A DNA stretch of 64,000 nt from contig CALVEV010000031.1 in assembly GCA_944326685.1 (NCBI GenBank), positions 1 through 64,000 on the forward strand. Direction: 5' to 3'. Source of the stretch: Candidatus Gastranaerophilales bacterium. GTDB taxonomy: Bacteria; Cyanobacteriota; Vampirovibrionia; Gastranaerophilales; Gastranaerophilaceae. Of the stretch, positions 52,905 to 62,419 are shown piece by piece. The notes beneath the pieces were generated by a model that saw only the letters and a list, made by a program, of their open reading frames with translations, made no database searches and was not told the DNA's origin. How positions within the stretch are numbered: the stretch's first letter is position 1; the number at the start of each line of letters is the position of its first letter. A program made the position numbers and the translations under genes.

Positions 52905-54554
52905 TTAGTATATTATAGCAAGAAGTTTATCTATTGCCAAAATACATTTTGATAAAAATTCATCTTTAGCTTCAGGGCTATCAGCGTTTCTTGTATATTC
53001 CATTAATTCAAGTTGTAAATATTCATTTAAGAGTGCTGAATTTTCTATAATTTTTTTGAGAATTAAATTGATAGGAGAATGTCCTAAAATATTATTATTT
53101 ATGTTAATTAGTATTTCTTTTTCTTTATCAAGGCAAGATTTTAAATTAATATTTGCAGGTTCAATTGATTTTATATATTCATTAACATCGGGTTTTGAAC
53201 CATATATATTTATATTATCAAAAGTTGTATAATTCATTCCTTCAATATATGCACCAAAGTCTGTTATGTTGTATAAATTTTTTAATCCTTTAGTTTTGAT
53301 AATTGCTTCAAAAGATTTAATGAATACAGAATAATCTTCTCTTGTTTGAACCATACCTCCAGTGATTGATGGAACCTCTATAATATGTTTTTGTGCTTTA
53401 TCAATAATAGTTGCGCTATTTTGGATTTCTATTTTATTATCATTGCAATAAGGCTGATTTTCTTTGAATGCTAAATCTACTCCACATAAGTATATTTTTT
53501 CAAAATCCATATAATTTGCACTCATTAAAGCAATAATTGTTGTTGTTTGTTCTGCTGGGTGTAATTGTAATTTTAATTCTGGAGCATATTTTTTTATAAA
53601 TAATTCATTATCTGAAAAATATACGATGGTGCTATTTGATTTGAATTCTGAAATAGCAGCTTCTGCTTTCCAATCAACAATAATGTTTAATTTAGACGTA
53701 AATTCTTCTGATATATTGTATGTTTGTTTTACATATCTAGCATCTGCAAATACTGCAAAATCAGGAATTATATCGTTTTCTTCTAATATTTTTAGAGCTT
53801 TGTTTACAGCAAAAATAACAAATTTGTTTCTATTATTTTTAATAGACTCAATATTATCTTTTAATGAAGGCCCAGCCCCTAATATAAGTGCATTTTTATC
53901 GCCATATTTCCATTTAAAATCTTCAAGAGTATAGAATTTTTTATCTAAATTTATAAAGTTAATAACGTTATTAACCCAAATTTTAGATAATGTTTTAATT
54001 GTATTAATATCAACAATTTTGTTTTTAAGTTTTGAATATAAATTAGCAGTAAATGATTCAATATCATCTTTATAAAATATTGATAAAACTCTTGATATTG
54101 CAAATTCTAATTTGTCATCATTAAGGTAATTATTAATAATAAAATCGATGCAATCATCCATATTATCTGATATAAAAACACGTTTATCAGATAAAAATTG
54201 TGTTAAATCGACAGTTTCAAAAATAAATCTAAGATATTTTGAATCTGGTTCATATATTACAATTTTTGCTTTAGTTGAGTTGTATAATTCATCAATGATA
54301 TAACCAACGCCAAAACCAACACTTGCAATAATATCATTGTTAGAAAAATTTTTCATATCAGAAGTTACTAAAGATTTTGCGTATCCAATTGGGTCAATTG
54401 TATCTTCTGTCGGGATTTCTCCTTTTAGGAATACAATATTACCGTTTAGCGTTTGTACAAATGCAATATCATTTGTGCAATCAGTAATAGGAATTGATTT
54501 TAGTCTCTCTTTTAATTTGATATTACTTAATTTTTCTATATTCTTTTCAAACAT
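52905..54554 (-). CDS. DUF115 family protein (motility accessory factor/MptE-like)
   Basis: The 549-residue protein has the DUF115 core: KNALILGAGPSLKDNIESIKNNRNKFVIFAVNKALKIL (about residues 218-255), PDFAVFADARYV, and LCGVDLAFKEN, typical of the family of flagellin-modifying and pterin-pyrophosphokinase-like proteins. No flagellar genes are near, so glycan transfer or pterin role is inferred only. The ATG at 54554 is chosen: TATAAT lies exactly 6 nt before it; the more upstream ATG at 54569 overlaps this promoter. Divergent from queD. Confidence 0.75.
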   Translation of the reverse strand: MFEKNIEKLSNIKLKERLKSIPITDCTNDIAFVQTLNGNIVFLKGEIPTEDTIDPIGYAKSLVTSDMKNFSNNDIIASVGFGVGYIIDELYNSTKAKIVIYEPDSKYLRFIFETVDLTQFLSDKRVFISDNMDDCIDFIINNYLNDDKLEFAISRVLSIFYKDDIESFTANLYSKLKNKIVDINTIKTLSKIWVNNVINFINLDKKFYTLEDFKWKYGDKNALILGAGPSLKDNIESIKNNRNKFVIFAVNKALKILEENDIIPDFAVFADARYVKQTYNISEEFTSKLNIIVDWKAEAAISEFKSNSTIVYFSDNELFIKKYAPELKLQLHPAEQTTTIIALMSANYMDFEKIYLCGVDLAFKENQPYCNDNKIEIQNSATIIDKAQKHIIEVPSITGGMVQTREDYSVFIKSFEAIIKTKGLKNLYNITDFGAYIEGMNYTTFDNINIYGSKPDVNEYIKSIEPANINLKSCLDKEKEILININNNILGHSPINLILKKIIENSALLNEYLQLELMEYTRNADSPEAKDEFLSKCILAIDKLLAIIY

Positions 54555-54560
54555 ATTTTT

Positions 54561-54589
54561 ATTATACATAATATTTAAAGATTTGTAAA
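54561..54589 (-). promoter_or_regulatory. Promoter for the DUF115 gene, predicted leaderless
   Basis: Minus strand: TTTACA (54584-54589), 17 bp, TGTATAAT with the hexamer at 54561-54566, then AAAAAT and ATG 54554. The same TGTATAATAAAAATATG context precedes the dgt start at 62413. Confidence 0.7.
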
Positions 54590-54632
54590 AAGAATAATGT
54601 TTATAATAAAATTATAAAAAAAGGAGAGAAAA

Positions 54633-54992
54633 ATGTTTGAAATAAAAGCGCAATTATATTTTTCAGCAGCACACCATTTATTAAATTATGAAGGTGAATG
54701 TGAAAATCAACACGGTCATAATTGGTTGGTAGAAGCTTATGTTAAAGGAACAGAACTAGATAAAAGTAATATTCTAATAGATTATAAAGTATTAAAGAAA
54801 GAATTGAAGAAAGTTTTAGATTTATTAGATCATAAAGATATTAACGAGCTAGATGATTTTAAAGGAATAAGTCCTAGTAGTGAAATTCTTTCAAAATATA
54901 TTTATACAAAATTGAAAGAAGTTATTCCTAATATAAGTAAAATTTCTATATGGGAAACAGCTACATCTTGTGCAAGTTATTATGAGGATTAA
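54633..54992 (+). CDS. queD: 6-carboxy-tetrahydropterin synthase (QueD)
   Basis: QueD converts dihydroneopterin triphosphate to 6-carboxytetrahydropterin in queuosine/7-deazaguanine synthesis. The 119-residue protein has the zinc His residues in FSAAHHLLNYEG and ENQHGHNW, the catalytic Cys before them (GECEN), and ETATSCASYYE near the end. Length is typical. AAGGAGAG precedes the ATG. No other queuosine genes are nearby. Confidence 0.92.
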   Translation: MFEIKAQLYFSAAHHLLNYEGECENQHGHNWLVEAYVKGTELDKSNILIDYKVLKKELKKVLDLLDHKDINELDDFKGISPSSEILSKYIYTKLKEVIPNISKISIWETATSCASYYED

Positions 54993-54995
54993 TAA

Positions 54996-55838
54996 ATGGA
55001 ATTATTGCAAATAATATTTATGGGAATAGTTCAAGGTTTGAGTGAATTTTTACCAATATCAAGTTCTGCTCATCTTGTATTTACATCAAATTTTTATAAG
55101 GTATTTAATAATATGCCAATACATCAACAATCAAATCAAGAAGTTTTTGTTGATATCATGCTTCATTTAGGGACTTTGATTGCTGTTTTAATCTTCTTTA
55201 GAAAAGAAGTTATGGAAATATTGATGGCATTAATAAATGGAATTAAAACAAAAAATTATTCAGAACATAATTGTAAATTAGGTTTATATATTATGCTAGG
55301 TACAATTGTCACTGTCTTAATCGCATATCCATTAAATGAAGTTGCTGAAAAATTGGTTTATTCTCCAGTGATTGTTGGAATCTTACTTTTTATAACAGGT
55401 TTTGTATTATACTTTAGTGAAAAATATTCTGCTAAAGTTCAAAATAAACTATCAGAAATGAATTTAAAAACTTCAATTTTAATGGCTATAGCGCAAGGTA
55501 TTGCAGCTTTGCCTGGGTTTTCTCGTTCAGGTTGGACAATTGCAACAGGTTTATTTAACAAAGTAGATAGGGTAACTGCTGCAAGATATTCATTCTTGCT
55601 TAGTATTCCAATTATATTAGGTGCTTCAATGGTTTATCCTTTTGTAAAAATTGATATGTCAGAATTAGCTACATATAATTGGTTTGATATTATAATCGGA
55701 ACATTTGTTTCAGGACTTGTTGGTTATTTATGTATTAAATATTTCTTAAAATTTTTAGCAAAATATTCTTTAAAAGTTTTTGCATATTATTGTTTTGTAG
55801 TAGGAATTATTACATCAGTATTCTTTTATATAAAATAA
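54996..55838 (+). CDS. uppP: Undecaprenyl-diphosphatase (UppP/BacA)
   Basis: UppP dephosphorylates undecaprenyl diphosphate to recycle the lipid carrier for peptidoglycan and surface glycans, including those made by the 38-46 kb operon. The 280-residue, about 8-helix protein has GLSEFLPISSSAHLVF (about residues 13-28) and LPGFSRSGWTIATG (catalytic Arg/Ser region, about 172-186). It starts 3 bp after queD, probably in the same mRNA. A perfect-stem terminator follows (55861-55910) and overlaps the next gene's start. Confidence 0.95.
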   Translation: MELLQIIFMGIVQGLSEFLPISSSAHLVFTSNFYKVFNNMPIHQQSNQEVFVDIMLHLGTLIAVLIFFRKEVMEILMALINGIKTKNYSEHNCKLGLYIMLGTIVTVLIAYPLNEVAEKLVYSPVIVGILLFITGFVLYFSEKYSAKVQNKLSEMNLKTSILMAIAQGIAALPGFSRSGWTIATGLFNKVDRVTAARYSFLLSIPIILGASMVYPFVKIDMSELATYNWFDIIIGTFVSGLVGYLCIKYFLKFLAKYSLKVFAYYCFVVGIITSVFFYIK

Positions 55839-55860
55839 AAGAAAATATATTAAATAAATT

Positions 55861-55910
55861 AAGGATTAATCGTTTATCATGTAATTGATGAGAAGATTAA
55901 TCCTTTTTTT
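55861..55910 (+). terminator. Intrinsic terminator of uppP that encloses the next start codon
   Basis: AAGGATTAATC (55861-55871) pairs perfectly with GATTAATCCTT (55895-55905), then five T. The ATG of the next gene (55888-55890) is in the 23-nt loop. Confidence 0.75.
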
Positions 55911-56271
55911 AATATTATTAATATTACTAATATCAATACCAGTGTATTCTAAGCGCTTGCACTATGAAAAAGAATATCAAGCGGTATGGTGCAGAAACCA
56001 TTGTGGTCAGACAGAATATATACTAAATGATGGTGCTCGGGTAGATTGTTTAACTAAAACTCATGCTGTGGAATTTGATTTTGCATCTAAATGGGCAGAA
56101 AGTATTGGTCAAGCTCTTTACTACGGAATTAAAACACATAGAAAACCTGCTGTTGTTCTAATATTAGAAAACCCTCAATATGAAGATAGATATGTAAATC
56201 GTTTTAAAACTGTTGCAAATTATTTATGCTTAGATTATTGGTTTATGTACGAAAAAGACTTAATAAAATAA
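55888..56271 (+). CDS. Exported small protein with nuclease-like RVDCLTxxHAVEFDF motif
   Basis: The 127-residue protein has a hydrophobic N-terminus (RRLILFLILLILLISIPVYS), suggesting export or a signal anchor. The rest contains GQTEYILNDGARVDCLTKTHAVEFDFASKWAESIGQALYYGIK (about residues 37-80), a D...E-x-D arrangement like PD-(D/E)xK nucleases, as in a phage-linked family I recall only loosely. ATG 55888 starts in the loop of the uppP terminator; a TTG one codon earlier is less likely. A Cys pair (WCRNHC) precedes. Function unknown. Confidence 0.6.
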   Translation: MRRLILFLILLILLISIPVYSKRLHYEKEYQAVWCRNHCGQTEYILNDGARVDCLTKTHAVEFDFASKWAESIGQALYYGIKTHRKPAVVLILENPQYEDRYVNRFKTVANYLCLDYWFMYEKDLIK

Positions 56272-56335
56272 TTAGATTTGTTAAATTTTTCGATTATTTT
56301 GTCAATAATTTTATATAATTTTTTTTATATATGTT

Positions 56336-59197
56336 ATGGAAGTTGCTAATGTTGGATTAAATCAAATTGAAAATAAAAAACAAAATATAAAGACATCAGA
56401 TGTTAAATCTGATGTTAATTTGCAATCTGAAAAGCCTAAGATAGATTGTGATTATCCAGAAACTTCAGTTTTGAAAGCATATGTTGGAATTAATAACAAA
56501 GAAGATTATTTATCAGCAAAGGAGCTAGATGATTATTTCCAAAAAATAGGCGTTGAAACTCCAATTTATAAACAAAGAATAACTAATATAATATCCAATT
56601 CAGACGGGACAATTTCACGCAAAAGTTTAGAAGTTTATGAAGAATTACGAGAGCAAAAAGCAGGGATTCCAAATATTACTCAAGTGTTTAATTCCTCAAA
56701 AGAAAATGGTGTCGTAAATAATAAAGTATTAGGATTATCAAAAGATTTGCTGATTAAATCAAAAAATTCATATGGTTGTGATTTATCTTTTTTAAAGAAA
56801 GCAAAAGATTCAGATGGTAAATTTATTAAACCGTTAATAAATTTTTTATCTGGAAATTCTGAATACCTAGCTCCTTATCTATTGCGTTCTCCTGAAAGAA
56901 TTTTAAACATGCTAAAAGATAATGATAATAATATAGATATGGAGGCTATAAGTTATGCGGAATCAAGTATAAAAAATGATTCAAAATTTAATGATGTCTT
57001 AAATGATTTATTTCATGCAAAAAATTCTAAAGGTAGATTTTCGCAAGATATTTTAAATTCATATAATGATTTAAAAAATGCAAATTTAGAATCTTGGCAA
57101 ATAAATAAAGCAACACAAATATTATCTACTTTTAAACCAGAACAAAAAAAAGAAAAAGAAGAATTTATATCACTAATTAAATCTATAAAGGATAGAGAAG
57201 ATTTTAGTACTATTTTAGATATGATAACTGATATAAAATCAGATAAAAATTCTTTATCCAAAGTAGATTATAATATAAATTCAGTAAACTTAATTGATGA
57301 TTTAATACATTCTGGTTACCAAGCAAAAGATAATGTCCATCATATATTAAAAACCATTAATATTCCAATAACTGAATTAACAGAAGAAAATATAAACATA
57401 ATAAAACGTTTACTTCAAACATCTAATAATACAGATGTTCCAGTAATATATGATGCAGCATTTGAAAAAATTGGATCAAAAGAACCTAAATTAAGATTTG
57501 ATAAATTAAATAAATATATAGATTTGTATTTGGATAATCCTCGTGATGTTGGTCTACATACAATCAAACATTTATCTTCTTGTTTATCTTTAGAAGAAGA
57601 TGATAAAGCTTTTAATACTTTTTATAAGTTATATATGATGAAATGGCCTGTTGAAGAAAAGTTTTCAAATACAATAAAAAATGAAAAGCTATCAAAATAT
57701 ACATTAGATTTTATGCTTTCTTTAGGAACAAAAGAGGAAAAAGGTGTCCCAGGAAGGAAATGTCATCCTCCATTGGTTGATACATTAAATCAATTTATGA
57801 ATATGAAATTACCAATGTTATCAAGAGATACTTTTTCAAATTTTATGTTTGGCTCAGATATTAAGGATATAGAAAAATTAGAAAGAGTAAATTTTGGTGA
57901 ATTAGGATTAGACTCAAAATATTATACTACTGGCAAATTCCAAAATTTATCTGAAGAAAAATTATTAAAATTTAAAGAATTTTTAAAAGATTATTTAAAA
58001 GATAAAAATGTTGATTCTCTCAAATTCACATATAATGGAAATTCTTCTGAGATTATAGAAATAACTCAAGAAGATTATGCAACAACTTCAAAGTTACTTT
58101 ATAATTTAGAAGATAGTGAACCAATTTCAGATGTTATTGAAAAAAAATATTCAAATTCAACCTATTTGGAACAAAAGGATTACAAACATAATATCACTGT
58201 AAAACAGCGAAATCATATAAAAAAAGATAGCTGTTTTGAATACAAAGAATTAGATTCTCAAGTTATTGAAAAATATGATAATAACAATAATTTATTGTAT
58301 ACAGAAGAAATAAAACCTTCTGTAATAGATGGAGTATACGATATTCAGAAAAAATATCCAGATGGTCGGATTGATAATATAAGCTCAGTCCAAATAACAG
58401 AAACAGGAAATACGCTTATTGAAAAAAATATGCAATCCTTAGATGGAACAAAATCTTATTATAGATACGAGGATGATCCTCTAGGAAATAGAATCGTAGA
58501 CTATAAAATTGAAACTGCAGATGGTGAAAAATTGTTAAATCAATCCGTAACATTTGAAGTCGTTGATGATAATCATTTTGTAACATCAAGAAATAATAAG
58601 AAATTTGATATAAAAATAATTGAAGATAGTATGATAGTAAAAGATTTGCAGTCTGGTAAAGTTGCAAATATAGAATTAGAAAATTTTACAAAAGGAACTA
58701 AAGCAGATATTTTACCAATATTAAAACAATTGCCAGGGGAAGATTTATTTGCATTGAAAACAATGGATATAAAATCGATTGTTAAAGATAATTTATATTC
58801 AAATGCTGCTTATAATCCAAAGAACCAATTAATTGGAATGAATGAAAAATATTTAGATCCTTCTATTTTGCTTCATGAGATTGGTCATGGGAAAGACGAA
58901 CTTGAATTTAAAGAAATTAATGAAAAGTTAAATGATGATAATGTGTTGAATGATATTTATAAAAAAGAAAAAGAAGCATTTCGTAAATTTTTCTCAGATG
59001 CAGAACAAAATCATATCGGTTATTTTGCAGCAGATTATCATTATTTAGGTCGTGAAAAAGCTATTATGGAAGGCATTGCCGAAACAAATACAATACTAAG
59101 CCTAAGTCCTAAAAATAGAACTCAGGCTTTAAGATCTCATTATTGGCAACAATATTTCCCTAAAACAATTGCTTATCTTGCCAAGTTATTACATTAA
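56336..59197 (+). CDS. Large uncharacterised protein with C-terminal HExxH motif
   Basis: I do not recognise this 953-residue protein. Residues about 90-500 are mainly predicted helix with repeated leucine-rich stretches. A middle part (about 620-700) has the alternating pattern VIEKYDNNNNLLYTEEIKP...KYPDGRIDNISS, resembling RHS-type repeats. The C-terminus has LLHEIGHGKDELEF (His847, Glu848, His851) and MEGIAETN (Glu912) about 61 residues later, as in gluzincin peptidases. The HExxH protein at 4415 has the same spacing. No signal peptide. It may be a secreted toxin or protease; this is inference. Its stop is one base from the convergent pit gene. Confidence 0.65.
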   Translation: MEVANVGLNQIENKKQNIKTSDVKSDVNLQSEKPKIDCDYPETSVLKAYVGINNKEDYLSAKELDDYFQKIGVETPIYKQRITNIISNSDGTISRKSLEVYEELREQKAGIPNITQVFNSSKENGVVNNKVLGLSKDLLIKSKNSYGCDLSFLKKAKDSDGKFIKPLINFLSGNSEYLAPYLLRSPERILNMLKDNDNNIDMEAISYAESSIKNDSKFNDVLNDLFHAKNSKGRFSQDILNSYNDLKNANLESWQINKATQILSTFKPEQKKEKEEFISLIKSIKDREDFSTILDMITDIKSDKNSLSKVDYNINSVNLIDDLIHSGYQAKDNVHHILKTINIPITELTEENINIIKRLLQTSNNTDVPVIYDAAFEKIGSKEPKLRFDKLNKYIDLYLDNPRDVGLHTIKHLSSCLSLEEDDKAFNTFYKLYMMKWPVEEKFSNTIKNEKLSKYTLDFMLSLGTKEEKGVPGRKCHPPLVDTLNQFMNMKLPMLSRDTFSNFMFGSDIKDIEKLERVNFGELGLDSKYYTTGKFQNLSEEKLLKFKEFLKDYLKDKNVDSLKFTYNGNSSEIIEITQEDYATTSKLLYNLEDSEPISDVIEKKYSNSTYLEQKDYKHNITVKQRNHIKKDSCFEYKELDSQVIEKYDNNNNLLYTEEIKPSVIDGVYDIQKKYPDGRIDNISSVQITETGNTLIEKNMQSLDGTKSYYRYEDDPLGNRIVDYKIETADGEKLLNQSVTFEVVDDNHFVTSRNNKKFDIKIIEDSMIVKDLQSGKVANIELENFTKGTKADILPILKQLPGEDLFALKTMDIKSIVKDNLYSNAAYNPKNQLIGMNEKYLDPSILLHEIGHGKDELEFKEINEKLNDDNVLNDIYKKEKEAFRKFFSDAEQNHIGYFAADYHYLGREKAIMEGIAETNTILSLSPKNRTQALRSHYWQQYFPKTIAYLAKLLH

Positions 59198-59198
59198 T

Positions 59199-60293
59199 CT
59201 AACTATATTGTCCAAATGCAATTAATGGAGTTTTAGATAAGATATAATATAAGCCTCCAGATACAACCATACAAATAGGTATTGTTAAAACCCAAGCTGT
59301 AATTATACTCTTAACAATTCCCCATTTTACAGCACTAGCTTTTACCATGCTACCAACCCCCATAATTGCGGTTGATATAATATGAGTAGTACTTACTGGG
59401 ATACCAAAATGTGAAGCTGTTAAAATAATACCAGATGCTGACATTTCTACAGCAAAGCCGTGCATTGGCTTCATCTTAACAATTTTTGAACTCATAGTTT
59501 TGATGATTCTCCATCCTCCAGTCATAGTTCCACAAGATAATGCAAATGCACAAATTAGGATTACCCATAAAGGAATAGAAAAATCAGTATCTCCTTTTAA
59601 AAATCCAAAAGTTATTAATGATAATGTAATAATCCCCATTGTTTTTTGAGCGTCATTTGAACCGTGGCTGAATGCAAGAAATGCACAAGATACTAATTGT
59701 AATTTTCTAAAAGTTCTATTTAATAATTCAGGTTTTAATCTTCCAAATATTTTTAGTAAAGCCCATATAACTAAAAATCCTACGCAAAAACCAAATATAG
59801 GAGAAGTAATCATAGGAATAATTACTAAATCTAATACATTGTGTTCATTAACAACTTCTAATGCAGGATGTTCAAAATGGAAAGCTGGTAATCTTAGAAG
59901 TAAATCATATGGCTTATCTAATAAAAGATAAGCATGCATGATAGAAGCTCCTAAAAGTCCCCCGATTAAAGCGTGAGAAGAGCTTGAAGGGATTCCAAAT
60001 CTCCATGTTATAAGCCCCCATATAATAGCCCCTAATAAAGCACATAAAATAACAAGTTGAGTAATTGCATCGTGTGCAACCATTCCGACACCAATTGTTT
60101 TTGCAACGTGTGTTCCGCATAATGCTCCGGCACAATCAAAAAGTGCTGCATATAAAACTGCATATCTAGGGCTAAGTGCTTTTGTTGAAATTGCCATTGA
60201 TATGGCATTTGCTGAATCATGGAATCCGTTAATGAATTCAAATATTAACGCAACTCCAACTAATATAATTAAACATAAAATTGTTACTGTCAT
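59199..60293 (-). CDS. pit: Low-affinity inorganic phosphate transporter (Pit family)
   Basis: The 364-residue protein imports phosphate (as metal-phosphate with H+ or Na+). It has the family signature FEFINGFHDSANAIS at the N-terminus (residues about 17-31) and its internal repeat FSHGSNDAQKTMG near residue 205, with about ten hydrophobic helices. It starts two bases after the DUF47 gene on the same strand, the usual pair in many bacteria. Confidence 0.92.
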   Translation of the reverse strand: MTVTILCLIILVGVALIFEFINGFHDSANAISMAISTKALSPRYAVLYAALFDCAGALCGTHVAKTIGVGMVAHDAITQLVILCALLGAIIWGLITWRFGIPSSSSHALIGGLLGASIMHAYLLLDKPYDLLLRLPAFHFEHPALEVVNEHNVLDLVIIPMITSPIFGFCVGFLVIWALLKIFGRLKPELLNRTFRKLQLVSCAFLAFSHGSNDAQKTMGIITLSLITFGFLKGDTDFSIPLWVILICAFALSCGTMTGGWRIIKTMSSKIVKMKPMHGFAVEMSASGIILTASHFGIPVSTTHIISTAIMGVGSMVKASAVKWGIVKSIITAWVLTIPICMVVSGGLYYILSKTPLIAFGQYS

Positions 60294-60295
60294 AC

Positions 60296-60934
60296 CTAAC
60301 TATTCTTGAGAGCAATGTTCAAAACTTCATCCGCAACGGAATGACATCTGTCCAATGCATTCTCCAAGTCCTTATAAATATCTCTAAACTTAATAATTGT
60401 TACAGGATCATATTTCCCTGAGAATAATTCACTAGTAGCTCTTAAAAGAATATCATCACCAATAGTTTCAATTTCTTTCATTGTAGCTCTTGAATTAGTG
60501 ATATCTTTTGTTTTATGTAATTTTTTCAATAAGCTTACAGTATGAGTCATTTCAGATGTAGCCTTCATAATAATTTTACCTTGTTGGTACATTTCTTCTG
60601 TTGGCTTATCTATTCTATAAGCATAAAAGTTTTGAAATGCTTGGCATATTTTCTTATTGATTTTTCTAAGCATAGAAGCTAATAATTGAATATCTTCTCT
60701 ATCAATAGGCGTAATAAATGTGCTGTTTAAAAGAGCAATACTTTCTCTTTCTAAATCACTACCTTTACGTCTTAAAATCTTCACCTGCATTAACATATCT
60801 TCATTGATTCCATTTGTTAGTGCTTCATTATAAAGAATTGCACTTTTTTTGCAATTTAATGCTGCATCAACAAATAAATCAAAGAAAACTTTGTTATCAG
60901 GTGGTAAAATCTTTTCCAAAATTCCTAGTTTCAT
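60296..60934 (-). CDS. DUF47 (PhoU-like) protein partnered with Pit
   Basis: The 212-residue all-helical protein is a DUF47/PhoU-like family member: KLGILEKILPPDNKVFFDLFVDAALNCKKSA at the start and ATSELFSGKYDPVTIIKFRDIYKDLENALDRCHSVADEVLNIAL at the end, the latter being the metal-binding PhoU-type half. It probably regulates the Pit transporter encoded immediately downstream (2 bp). AAGGAAAGGGAAC precedes the ATG. Confidence 0.9.
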   Translation of the reverse strand: MKLGILEKILPPDNKVFFDLFVDAALNCKKSAILYNEALTNGINEDMLMQVKILRRKGSDLERESIALLNSTFITPIDREDIQLLASMLRKINKKICQAFQNFYAYRIDKPTEEMYQQGKIIMKATSEMTHTVSLLKKLHKTKDITNSRATMKEIETIGDDILLRATSELFSGKYDPVTIIKFRDIYKDLENALDRCHSVADEVLNIALKNS

Positions 60935-61104
60935 ATAAAGTTCCCTTTCCTTCTTTATGATAATTCAAATATACTATGATACAAATTAATTTTTTTTGAC
61001 TGTAACAAAAATTTAAAATAATCTTTTTGAACTAATGAGGATACTTTTAAAAACGGAATAATTATGTAATACTGTTGATATTAAATTTATTAGGAGGAAT
61101 TTAA

Positions 61105-61383
61105 ATGGATTCAAAAATAGAAGTTATTCAATATCAAACACAAGGTACTTGTTCAAAATTAATTAATATTGCACTAAAAGAAGGGAAAATTGTAGATATT
61201 GAATTTATAGGGGGCTGTAACGGGAATCTTAAAGGAATTTCAAAACTTGTAACAGGTTTAACTATTGACGAGGTAATTGATAAATTGCAAGGAATAACTT
61301 GTGGTCCGAAATCAACAAGTTGTCCTGATCAACTAGCTCAATGTTTAATTCAATATAAGTCAAAAACACTTGTTACAAAGTAG
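61105..61383 (+). CDS. TSCPD domain protein (TIGR03905-like)
   Basis: The 92-residue protein is the small TSCPD-domain family: TQGTCSKLINIAL near the start, VDIEFIGGCNGNLKGIS (about residues 31-47), CGPKSTSCPDQLAQCL near the end. The Cys residues (TC, GC, CG, SCPD) resemble the C-terminal zinc region of class II ribonucleotide reductases. It is thought linked to those enzymes, but a stand-alone role is not known. AGGAGGAA precedes the ATG. Its stop overlaps the convergent dgt gene by 11 bp. Confidence 0.85.
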   Translation: MDSKIEVIQYQTQGTCSKLINIALKEGKIVDIEFIGGCNGNLKGISKLVTGLTIDEVIDKLQGITCGPKSTSCPDQLAQCLIQYKSKTLVTK

Positions 61384-62413
61384 ATTTATCTAAATCATAT
61401 AATATTTTTAGAAAAGTTTCATCGCTTGTGCCAGATATTAAAGGTCTCGGGATGAACTTTTCTTTATATTTTTCTATTGCATATTGATCAGTCATCCCTG
61501 AAATGTAATCAGTTACTAATCTTTCAATTTTCTTTTCGTCATCACAATGTTGCTTCATAACATCTGTATAGTATTCAAAAAGTGTTTTAATGATATGTCT
61601 AGCTTTGCTTTCTTCTGTTTTAGCAGGGGAGTCGATATAAATATTTTCAAACATCCACTTTCTAAGTTTTGTTGTTATTTCCCAACATTCAGGTTCCATT
61701 TCAACCTTAGGTTTTCCAATAGAATTATTTATAACTGCCGTAATCATTTTACTTAATCTAATTGATGGTCGTGATGTAAAGTATTTGATACATTCATCTG
61801 GTAAATCACTTTCAGAAATAATCCCAGCTCTAATAGAGTCTTCTATATCATGATTTATATATGCAATTTTATCAGCATACTGAACAATTTGTGCTTCAGG
61901 AGTTTTAGGTTTAAAACCCCAAGTGTGTGTATAAATCCCATCAATGGTTTCTTGGCATAAATTCATATCTTCAAGAACTTCTACTACTCTAACACTTTGA
62001 ATATTATGGTGGAAACCTCCATTAACAAGTTCATTAAGAACACCTTCACCACAATGTCCAAAAGGCGTATGCCCTAAATCGTGCCCTAATGATATTGCTT
62101 CTGTTAAATCTTCATTTAAATCAAGTGCTCTAGCAATAGTTCTTGCTATTTGTGAAACTTCTAACGTGTGAGTAAGTCTTGTTCTAAAATGGTCATCAAA
62201 TGGAGCAAGAAAAACTTGCGTTTTATGCTTTAAGCGTCTGAATGATTTAGAGTGTAATATTCTATCTCTATCTCTTTGAAAATCAGTTCTTAAATCAGAT
62301 GCTTCTTCTTCTTTTTTTCGACCTTTAGAATATCGACTCTTTGTTGCAAATTCGCTTAGTGTATCAATTTCTCTTTGTTCAAGCTTAAATTTAATAGAAT
62401 TTTGTTTTTCCAT
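61373..62413 (-). CDS. dgt: Deoxyguanosinetriphosphate triphosphohydrolase-like protein
   Basis: The 346-residue HD-domain protein has DFQRDRDRILHSKSFRRLKHKTQVF, the HD motifs RLTHTLEVSQIARTIARAL and ISLGHDLGHTPFGHCGE, and AYINHDIEDSI, as in Dgt/SPO-type dNTPases. It hydrolyses dGTP to deoxyguanosine and triphosphate, or regulates dNTP pools. ATG 62413 is chosen because TATAAT lies exactly 6 nt upstream; the longer start contains the promoter. It overlaps the TSCPD gene by 11 bp. Confidence 0.88.
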   Translation of the reverse strand: MEKQNSIKFKLEQREIDTLSEFATKSRYSKGRKKEEEASDLRTDFQRDRDRILHSKSFRRLKHKTQVFLAPFDDHFRTRLTHTLEVSQIARTIARALDLNEDLTEAISLGHDLGHTPFGHCGEGVLNELVNGGFHHNIQSVRVVEVLEDMNLCQETIDGIYTHTWGFKPKTPEAQIVQYADKIAYINHDIEDSIRAGIISESDLPDECIKYFTSRPSIRLSKMITAVINNSIGKPKVEMEPECWEITTKLRKWMFENIYIDSPAKTEESKARHIIKTLFEYYTDVMKQHCDDEKKIERLVTDYISGMTDQYAIEKYKEKFIPRPLISGTSDETFLKILYDLDKSTL

Positions 62414-62419
62414 ATTTTT

